Below are positions 5,787-11,110 of a DNA stretch of 11,110 nucleotides, piece by piece. This stretch comes from JANNFX01 sp031380225 (GTDB lineage: Bacteria > Pseudomonadota > Alphaproteobacteria > Rhizobiales > Hyphomicrobiaceae): assembly GCA_031380225.1 (NCBI GenBank), contig JANNFX010000235.1:1-11110 (forward strand), in the 5' to 3' direction. The first letter of the stretch is position 1. Every line of letters starts with the position of its first letter. A program made the translations under genes and the position numbers. Under the pieces are notes generated by a model. That model worked only from the letters and a program-made list of their open reading frames with translations, did not search any database and was not told the DNA's origin.

Positions 5787-6761
5787 TTGGCCAAGCCCTC
5801 ACTTATCAATGCCGTATACGGTCGTGTGCCAGCCGATCTCGTCGAACTCGATGACCGAAGCGTACAGTGTTCGCCGCAAGTCCCGGGCGCGATCGAGCTG
5901 GCAGACCTGCAGCCCGCGTCCTGCGGAAGCCTTGTGATGCACGCGCCAGCAAGCACTGTAGAGCGGCGCGCGGTCATGGCCATGGCATTGCGCGCATTGG
6001 TGCCGGGCGGAAGCTTGATCGCCTTAGCAGCCAACACCAAGGGCGGTATGAGGCTGGCAGACGAACTCATCTCGTTCGGCTGCTCGATTGAATCGAGCCA
6101 TAAACGCAAGCATCAGATCGTCCGCACCACGCGCCCGGAAAATCCAACCGGCCTTGACGATGCCATTGCGGCCGGCGAGCCACGGCTGCTACCCGGGCTT
6201 GATCTCTGGTCACAGCCGGGCCTTTTCAACTGGGATCGCATCGACCCCGGCAGCCAATTGCTGCTCGATCATTTGCCGACGCTCCAAGGCCATGGCGCGG
6301 ACCTGGGCTGCGGGATTGGTGTTCTGGCCCGTGCAGTCCGAAGCAGCGCCGCAAGCCCGCGCATCATTCTCATCGATATTGATCAACGCGCGCTGACAGT
6401 CGCGCGCCGGAATGTACCAGGTGACGGTGTCACGACATTATGGGCCGATATACGGAGCCCTATCACTCTGCCAACCGGGCTCGATTTCGTCGTCACAAAT
6501 CCGCCGTTTCACGCCAACGGGGAAGATGACCCTGCTCTCGGCCAGGCCTTCATTCAAAAAGCAGCGGCGATGCTGCGGCCGGGTGGCATGTTGTGGCTGA
6601 CAGCCAATCGGCATCTACCGTATGAAGCAACTTTGAAGCCGCTGTTTCAAACCATTGATCAAGTCGCGACTGCGCACGGGTTCAAAATCTACGCGGCCCG
6701 CAAGGCATCGGTGGCGGCAAGGGCAACTATGCACACCCGACCCGCGAAGTCTCGCCAATGA
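5787..6761 (+). CDS. rsmC: RsmC-like 16S rRNA guanine-N2 methyltransferase
   Basis: This 324-residue class I SAM-dependent methyltransferase has the two-lobed RsmC/RlmG layout. The N-terminal half (1-140) is a degenerate methyltransferase-like domain. The segment PGLFNWDRIDPGSQLLL at 154-170 is an RsmC hallmark. The catalytic half has SAM motif I DLGCGIGVL at 172-180, the acidic residues of IDID at 196-199, and the NPPF base-flipping motif at 238-241. In E. coli RsmC makes m2G1207 in helix 34 of 16S rRNA; the same target is inferred here, with 23S-specific RlmG as the alternative. The start must be TTG at 5787: an in-frame stop lies at 5730 and no ATG or GTG occurs between. A GAGAG lies about 15 bases upstream. 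Its stop overlaps the next start by four bases. Confidence 0.87.
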   Translation: MAKPSLINAVYGRVPADLVELDDRSVQCSPQVPGAIELADLQPASCGSLVMHAPASTVERRAVMAMALRALVPGGSLIALAANTKGGMRLADELISFGCSIESSHKRKHQIVRTTRPENPTGLDDAIAAGEPRLLPGLDLWSQPGLFNWDRIDPGSQLLLDHLPTLQGHGADLGCGIGVLARAVRSSAASPRIILIDIDQRALTVARRNVPGDGVTTLWADIRSPITLPTGLDFVVTNPPFHANGEDDPALGQAFIQKAAAMLRPGGMLWLTANRHLPYEATLKPLFQTIDQVATAHGFKIYAARKASVAARATMHTRPAKSRQ

Positions 6762-7510
6762 GCCCCTCAATCCCGACACTCCGTCTCGATCGCCTGCTGG
6801 CCAACATGGGCTATGGGTCGCGCAAAGATATCCAGACAATGGTCAAGTTCGGACGCATAACCCTTGACGGCGTGGCTGTTGCCGGCGCGGATCTACACGT
6901 TCCGATTTCACCTGCACTCAGCCAGCGTTTGCAAATTGCGGGCGCCGCTCTGGACCCGCCGCCAGGGTTCATCTTGATGATGCACAAGCCTGTTGGCGTC
7001 ACCTGTAGCCATAAGGAAGCCAGACCGCTGGTTTACGAACTGCTGCCGCCGCGCTGGCGAGACCGAAAACCAACAATCTCGACTGTCGGACGTCTCGACA
7101 AGGAGACATCGGGCCTGTTGCTGATGACCGACGATGGCGCACTCCTCCATCGCATCATCTCGCCAAAAAGCAACGTCACGAAGCGCTACATCGCGACACT
7201 CGCGCGAGCGCTGAAAGGCAACGAGGCCGATGCCCTATCGTCGGGGCAACTGATGCTGGACGGCGAGGACAAGCCGCTTTTACCTGTCGCCATGGAGATC
7301 GTGCCCGGCGCAATAGCGAGCGCACCCGAGGTCTCCGTCACTTTGACTGAAGGCCGTTATCATCAAGTGCGCCGCATGTTTGCAGCGCTCGGCAACCACG
7401 TTGAAGCACTGCATCGCGATCGCATCGGCGGCTTAATCTTGCCCGTGGATCTTGCGCCTGGACAGTTCCGAATTCTTGAGACTTACGAAACAGCGCTCAT
7501 TTTCGCGTAA
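6758..7510 (+). CDS. rsuA: RsuA-like 16S rRNA pseudouridine synthase
   Basis: The 250-residue protein begins with an S4 RNA-binding domain (about 8-55; RLDRLLANMGYGSRKD) and continues with the RsuA/RluB/E/F-type catalytic domain. MMHKPVGVTCS at 74-84 is the family's first conserved strand. GRLDKETSGLL at 111-121 holds the catalytic Asp114. EGRYHQVRRMF at about 199-209 is the third signature. E. coli RsuA makes pseudouridine 516 of 16S rRNA; the RluE and RluB/F relatives act on 23S rRNA and cannot be fully excluded. The ATG overlaps the rsmC stop as ATGA, implying translational coupling. Pairing with rsmC, another small-subunit enzyme, favours the RsuA assignment. It converges on olsB with a 53-bp gap. 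Confidence 0.85.
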   Translation: MSPSIPTLRLDRLLANMGYGSRKDIQTMVKFGRITLDGVAVAGADLHVPISPALSQRLQIAGAALDPPPGFILMMHKPVGVTCSHKEARPLVYELLPPRWRDRKPTISTVGRLDKETSGLLLMTDDGALLHRIISPKSNVTKRYIATLARALKGNEADALSSGQLMLDGEDKPLLPVAMEIVPGAIASAPEVSVTLTEGRYHQVRRMFAALGNHVEALHRDRIGGLILPVDLAPGQFRILETYETALIFA

Positions 7511-7526
7511 TGCGTGCGAGGCTTCT

Positions 7527-7557
7527 TGCGGCCGCTGTCGTTTTCGACGCAGCCGCA
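7527..7557. terminator. Possible bidirectional terminator hairpin between rsuA and olsB
   Basis: TGCGGC (7527-7532) pairs with GCCGCA (7552-7557), and inner GTCG (7537-7540) pairs with CGAC (7545-7548) around a TTTT loop, with unpaired bases between the two stems. The location between converging genes suits a shared terminator, but no T-run follows on either strand, so strength is doubtful. Confidence 0.35.
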
Positions 7558-7563
7558 CACGTC

Positions 7564-8529
7564 CTACGCGTCCACCGATATCCGGCTTCGGACTTCATCT
7601 GGCGCGCCGAACTTATCGAAGTAACGCGGGTCGATTTTTTCAACTGGGAGAATGATCAGGACATCTGTGGTGCCAAATTGGCGGTCAATGACCGCGCCAT
7701 CACCGATATAAGCCCCGAGCCGCAGATAGCCCTTGATCAGCGGCGGCATCGCCTTCAGAGCCGCCTTCATGTCGACCTGCTCTTTCGGCAGCAATTCCAT
7801 ATTCTGATAAAGGTGTGCGTGCGCCGAACAGCGCCACTCAGGCGGCGCTAAAGCATGGTGATGGAGAAAACTCAGCGCCATGGCGTGGGCATTCGGATCA
7901 GTGCCCTCGAAGCTGGCGCAGCCGATCATGACATCGACTTTGTGTTCGCGCACATAGGTCCATAGCCCATGCCACAGCAATTCGACCGAGCGCTTGTTTC
8001 GATAAGGTTTCAGCACGCACGAGCGTCCGAGTTCCATGAAATTGGTATCAGGCCCGCGGTGCGCTATCAGCGGCGCAATATCGTATTCGCATTGGGTATA
8101 GAACCCAAGTTCGCGCGGCACCTTATCTTGGCGCAGCACGCGATACGTCCCGACAACGCGCGGCTTGCGGCCACTGGTCCAGCCTTGAGGATTGATACCG
8201 GCCGGCGCCGTATCGACGACCAGCAAATGATCACAAACGCCATCATAAGCGTCTTGATCGAGGCGGCGCATGGCGGCAATCCGGCCAGGCATCGCCGACA
8301 TTTCTTCGTAGAATACAGAATAGCGCAGCCGCTGAGCACTCAACAAATCAGCGCGCGTCCGCGCCATGCGGACTTCCAACGGACCAACCCGGCCATAGAC
8401 CTTTTCGGGCGAATGTTCGCGAAACCAGGGACGGACAGCCTTCACCGGCCGCGATTTCAAAAACCGCCGCTTAAGCTGGCCAGTTACCCGGGGCCGCAAA
8501 CTGGATATCAGCGTCGTATCGTGTTGCAT
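7564..8529 (-). CDS. olsB: L-ornithine N-alpha-acyltransferase OlsB (GNAT/hemolysin-like fold)
   Basis: OlsB transfers a 3-hydroxyacyl chain from acyl-carrier protein to ornithine, giving lyso-ornithine lipid, the first step to phosphorus-free ornithine lipids of the envelope. The 321-residue protein has family signatures: AQRLRYSVFYEEM at 65-77, a CDHLLVVD strand at 99-106, VVGTYRVLR at 125-133, ELGRSCVLKPYRNKRSV at 166-182 (the acyl-donor-binding region), and YFDKFG near 303-308. The basic N-terminal extension (residues 1-50) is a little longer than in typical members of about 300 residues. The ATG at 8529 has no strong ribosome site. The partner acyltransferase gene olsA, often adjacent in rhizobia, is not in the window. 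A hybrid histidine kinase gene lies 90 bp upstream on the same strand, so cotranscription is possible. Confidence 0.85.
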   Translation of the reverse strand: MQHDTTLISSLRPRVTGQLKRRFLKSRPVKAVRPWFREHSPEKVYGRVGPLEVRMARTRADLLSAQRLRYSVFYEEMSAMPGRIAAMRRLDQDAYDGVCDHLLVVDTAPAGINPQGWTSGRKPRVVGTYRVLRQDKVPRELGFYTQCEYDIAPLIAHRGPDTNFMELGRSCVLKPYRNKRSVELLWHGLWTYVREHKVDVMIGCASFEGTDPNAHAMALSFLHHHALAPPEWRCSAHAHLYQNMELLPKEQVDMKAALKAMPPLIKGYLRLGAYIGDGAVIDRQFGTTDVLIILPVEKIDPRYFDKFGAPDEVRSRISVDA

Positions 8530-8552
8530 CGTGAGAATCGGTTCCGCTGAGC

Positions 8553-8592
8553 GTCGTGATATCCCGCCACAATTCAGCGACGATATTACGAC
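8553..8592. repeat. Imperfect 10-bp inverted repeat in the olsB leader
   Basis: GTCGTGATAT (8553-8562) and ATATTACGAC (8583-8592) are reverse complements at nine of ten positions, with a 20-base loop. The repeat occupies the short gap between the kinase stop and the olsB start. It might be an operator or leader hairpin, or chance; no convincing promoter accompanies it. Confidence 0.3.
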
Positions 8593-8619
8593 AACCGGCT
8601 AGCGACCATCGGCCCGTTG

Positions 8620-10989
8620 TCACGCCGCTCCACGGGTGTGGCTTTTGCGCCGCCGGACCGGAACAGCTCCTGCCCAACGTTCCAAGAGAGCCTTGAGACC
8701 CTGGGCATCGAACGGCTTGGCCAAATAATCGTCCATACCGGCATCGAGATAGCGTTGCCGGTCTTCAGCGAAAGCATTGGCCGTAATGGCCACAATTGGC
8801 GGGCACGGCTTCTTGGCCGGGTCTGCGTCATAATTTGCTTTAATAGTGCGGGCGGCCTCAACGCCATTCAAGCGCGGCATCTGGACGTCCATCAGGATCA
8901 GCGAGAACGGCGGCTTGCCAGAGGTCCGGACTTCATCGACCATGTCAACAGCCTCAATGCCGTCGGTGGCGGTAATGACCTCACAACCGGCCTTTTCCAA
9001 AAGACGGCGGGCCAGCAACTCGTTGACCGCATTGTCTTCGACCAGCAGGATCCTTTGGTTCCGCAGCGCGGCTTTGATTTTGGATTTGGCGTGTGAATCA
9101 GCGGCGGCGGCGCCGGGGTTGGCGGGCTGTCCGGCAGCGTTGGCGTCGGACGACCGTTCCAGTGGCACATCACTCAACTGATCGATGAGCGATTGCGGCC
9201 GCACGGGGCGGACAATGTAGGCATCGTAGCCATTGGCGCGGAACGCATCCAGGCTCTTACGGCCCAACGTGCCGACGAGGACCAAGCCTTTGACGCTAAC
9301 CGCACCTGCAAGGTCTTTGGCACGCTCAAGCATGACGCCAGCCAATTCGGTATCGCAGTCACCATCGACGATGATGCGCGTCAGTGGGCGTCCTGCCTTG
9401 GCGGCTTCCTCAATCGCCCCCAAAGCGTCGGCGCTCGACGTTTCGACTGCTTTGAAGCCGGCGTTGCGCACTGTCAGGATCAGCGCTTGGCGTTCGATGA
9501 TGCGATCTGAGGCAACAAGTACGACCTCGGTGCTTGCGGCGGCTTCAGCAGGCTGATCTGATCCTGCAACTTCTTCTAAATCGAGACTAACGGTAAAGGC
9601 TGAGCCTTTCCCGGGCGCGCTGACGACGGTCACGTCGCCACCCATTGCACGCGCCAACTGCATTGAAATCGTCAAGCCTAGACCGGTTCCGCCGCGTTGA
9701 CGCTTGATGGCCGCATCGGTTTGCTCGAATTCTGAGAAGATCGCGGTCTGCTCCGGCTGACTGAGCCCGATGCCCGTATCAGTGATGGTAATGCGAAGCG
9801 ATGCACGGCCATTGTCTGTTTCGCTTGGCTTACGTGCGACTGTGACCAGCACGCCGCCCTGATCGGTGAACTTGATCGCGTTCGATATCAAATTGAGCAC
9901 GATCTGGCGCACGCGCGCAGCATCGCCCTTGAATTGAGCGCGGCAGTCAGGGCCAATGATCCAAGCCAGATCGAGACCTTTTTCTTCAGCGCCCGGCGCG
10001 AGCAGCTCGACTGCCGCCTGCACTGTCGTTTCAAGTGAAAAGGGCTCGTCGTTGAGCACCAATTTACCGGCCTCAATCTTGGAGAAGTCGAGGATTTCAT
10101 CAATCAACGCCAAGAGATTCTTGGCAGACTGATCGATGGCACGAACGTAGGTCGCTTGATCTGGCGCCATCGGCGTGTCGGTCAACAAACCAGCCATGCC
10201 AAGAATACCATTCATTGGCGTGCGAATTTCATGACTGACTGCAGCCAGGAACCGCGACTTAGCACGATTGGCCGTTTCCGCCTGATCGCGCGCGTCACGT
10301 AATGTTACATCTGCATCACGTTCGGCGGTGACGTCGCGGCCGGTGATCTGCGTTTCCGCCAGCGTGCCGGCATGTGGGCGCGGCAGGTGTTCCCAAGCGA
10401 TCCAGCGCGGACCAAACAATGTTTCAACCAGTTCAACGGCGCGTGAGCGCGCTTCGCTTACCGTTTCACTGCGGCTGTCGTCGCGATCCAATACAACTGG
10501 AGCAAATTTGCTGGTCACGACTTTTTGCGGATCAACTCCGAACGCCTCGCAAAAAGCTTTGTTGGCAAATGTTATGCGGCCGAAGCTATCCCGGCGCAGG
10601 ATCATGTCGTCCTGGCTGTCGAGCAAATCGCGGAGCCGGGTTTCATTTTCCGTGATTGCCCAATGCACATCTTGCAATTGCTCAAGACGGTTTTCAAGGC
10701 GCTCGCCAAAGATAGACCCGCCGGATTTTGGCGCTGCAGAATGCTCGTCAATTGATGGCACCGATGCCAGCGCGATCAGTGCCAGCACGACGCCCGCAGT
10801 GGCGAACCAATGCGCAGCCGTCAATGGCGCTGGTAGCAGGCTGAGTGCCATGAGAAATGAGAGTGCCGATAGTGCGGTGGCAAGCCAATACGGCGCCACT
10901 GGCCAGTCCCAATTGCGAAGTGGACTTGAAATGCGTTGGATGAGGTGGCGCGCACGCTCGGACAACAGCAATTTGACGGAGTTATTCAC
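8620..10989 (-). CDS. Membrane-bound hybrid sensor histidine kinase with PAS and two receiver domains
   Basis: This protein of about 789 residues has two membrane helices (about 34-56 and 66-86) with almost no periplasmic loop, a PAS domain (about 115-218), and a short coiled linker. The HisKA domain has phospho-acceptor His253 in SHEIRTPMNG. The HATPase domain shows N-box Asn370, G1 DTGIG at 404-408 and G2 GGTGLGL. A degenerate receiver (about 485-605) keeps Asp542 but has Arg593 where the usual Lys stands and has lost part of the acidic pocket. The C-terminal receiver (about 645-775) is intact: Glu651/Asp652, phospho-acceptor Asp701, Thr736, Lys758. The lack of a periplasmic sensor suggests detection of a cytosolic or membrane signal. 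I chose GTG at 10989 because AAGAG lies six bases before it; the TTG at 10995 is too close to that site. Ligand and output are unknown; no partner regulator is nearby. Confidence 0.9.
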   Translation of the reverse strand: MNNSVKLLLSERARHLIQRISSPLRNWDWPVAPYWLATALSALSFLMALSLLPAPLTAAHWFATAGVVLALIALASVPSIDEHSAAPKSGGSIFGERLENRLEQLQDVHWAITENETRLRDLLDSQDDMILRRDSFGRITFANKAFCEAFGVDPQKVVTSKFAPVVLDRDDSRSETVSEARSRAVELVETLFGPRWIAWEHLPRPHAGTLAETQITGRDVTAERDADVTLRDARDQAETANRAKSRFLAAVSHEIRTPMNGILGMAGLLTDTPMAPDQATYVRAIDQSAKNLLALIDEILDFSKIEAGKLVLNDEPFSLETTVQAAVELLAPGAEEKGLDLAWIIGPDCRAQFKGDAARVRQIVLNLISNAIKFTDQGGVLVTVARKPSETDNGRASLRITITDTGIGLSQPEQTAIFSEFEQTDAAIKRQRGGTGLGLTISMQLARAMGGDVTVVSAPGKGSAFTVSLDLEEVAGSDQPAEAAASTEVVLVASDRIIERQALILTVRNAGFKAVETSSADALGAIEEAAKAGRPLTRIIVDGDCDTELAGVMLERAKDLAGAVSVKGLVLVGTLGRKSLDAFRANGYDAYIVRPVRPQSLIDQLSDVPLERSSDANAAGQPANPGAAAADSHAKSKIKAALRNQRILLVEDNAVNELLARRLLEKAGCEVITATDGIEAVDMVDEVRTSGKPPFSLILMDVQMPRLNGVEAARTIKANYDADPAKKPCPPIVAITANAFAEDRQRYLDAGMDDYLAKPFDAQGLKALLERWAGAVPVRRRKSHTRGAA

Positions 10990-11033
10990 AAGCAACTCTT
11001 AGGACGCAGTACAAGAAGGCTGACGTCCACCTC

Positions 11034-11071
11034 ACCATGCTTACGATTTACAAAATCTGAAATAGCATGGT
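11034..11071. promoter_or_regulatory. 8-bp inverted repeat upstream of the histidine kinase gene, possible operator
   Basis: ACCATGCT (11034-11041) and AGCATGGT (11064-11071) are perfect reverse complements with a 22-base AT-rich spacer. The right arm ends one base from the proposed -10 box, so a dimeric regulator bound here could control the kinase gene; in RNA it could form a leader hairpin. Confidence 0.4.
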
Positions 11072-11072
11072 T

Positions 11073-11100
11073 AATAAAACTGAAATCGGTATTTTGTCAA
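11073..11100 (-). promoter_or_regulatory. Predicted promoter of the histidine kinase gene
   Basis: Minus-strand TTGACA (11100-11095), a perfect -35, is followed after 16 bases by TTTATT (11078-11073), a 4 of 6 match to TATAAT. The surrounding 60 bases are strikingly AT-rich compared with the rest of the window. Transcription would start near 11066, giving a leader of roughly 75-80 bases. Confidence 0.45.
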
Positions 11101-11110
11101 AAATCTAAAT

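Noticed and set aside
7510..7564. An olsA gene or small gene between rsuA and olsB
   Set aside because: Only 53 bp separate the two stop codons, and the space is a possible terminator hairpin.
7969..8550. Plus-strand frame of 193 codons opposite olsB
   Set aside because: It mirrors a well-recognised coding sequence on the other strand and has no independent support.
10328..11002. Plus-strand frame of 224 codons opposite the kinase gene
   Set aside because: It is antisense to the PAS and membrane part of the kinase; composition is Ser/Arg-rich and no domain is recognisable.
1..11110. An undescribed defence, secretion or mobile system
   Set aside because: Every substantial gene belongs to a known housekeeping, transport, lipid or signalling family, base composition is even, and there are no integrase, tRNA or attachment-site signatures.

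Overview
The window reads as chromosomal DNA of an alphaproteobacterium, most likely of the order Hyphomicrobiales (Rhizobiales), possibly near Bradyrhizobiaceae or Xanthobacteraceae. This rests on four things: protein style (alphaproteobacterial-type UbiB N-terminus, OlsB ornithine-lipid acyltransferase), an Irr-type iron-control element, intergenic palindromes of the CCTCGGG-acaag-CCCGAGG and GTAGGTTGGGTTA kinds, and moderately high GC. The lineage call is inference. No plasmid, phage, transposon, CRISPR array or RNA gene is visible.

Left part (1-4085). A secreted M15-family peptidoglycan peptidase gene (47-661, +) converges on an iron(III) ABC transport pair read leftward: an FbpA/FutA-like periplasmic binding protein (2836-3885, -) followed by a fused two-domain FbpB-like permease (708-2405, -). 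The two transport genes are separated by about 430 bp packed with REP-like palindromes. No ATPase subunit gene is present. The 200-bp divergent region between the binding protein and ubiB holds a near-perfect Irr box (4005-4021) and a good promoter for the binding-protein gene.

Middle part (4086-7510). ubiB (4086-5687, +; ubiquinone biosynthesis) is followed by a two-gene, 4-nt-overlapping operon of 16S rRNA modification enzymes: an RsmC-like guanine methyltransferase (5787-6761, TTG start) and an RsuA-like pseudouridine synthase (6758-7510).

Right part (7564-11110). Reading leftward, a membrane-anchored hybrid sensor histidine kinase with PAS, HisKA, HATPase, one degenerate and one intact receiver domain (8620-10989) lies 90 bp upstream of olsB (7564-8529), which makes lyso-ornithine lipid. 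An AT-rich promoter region with an 8-bp inverted repeat fills the right edge.

All the genes belong to recognisable families and I see no credible undescribed defence or mobile system. The most useful signals are regulatory: the Irr box in the fbpA/ubiB divergent promoter, the repeat mosaic between binding protein and permease, and the translational coupling of two 16S rRNA modification genes.
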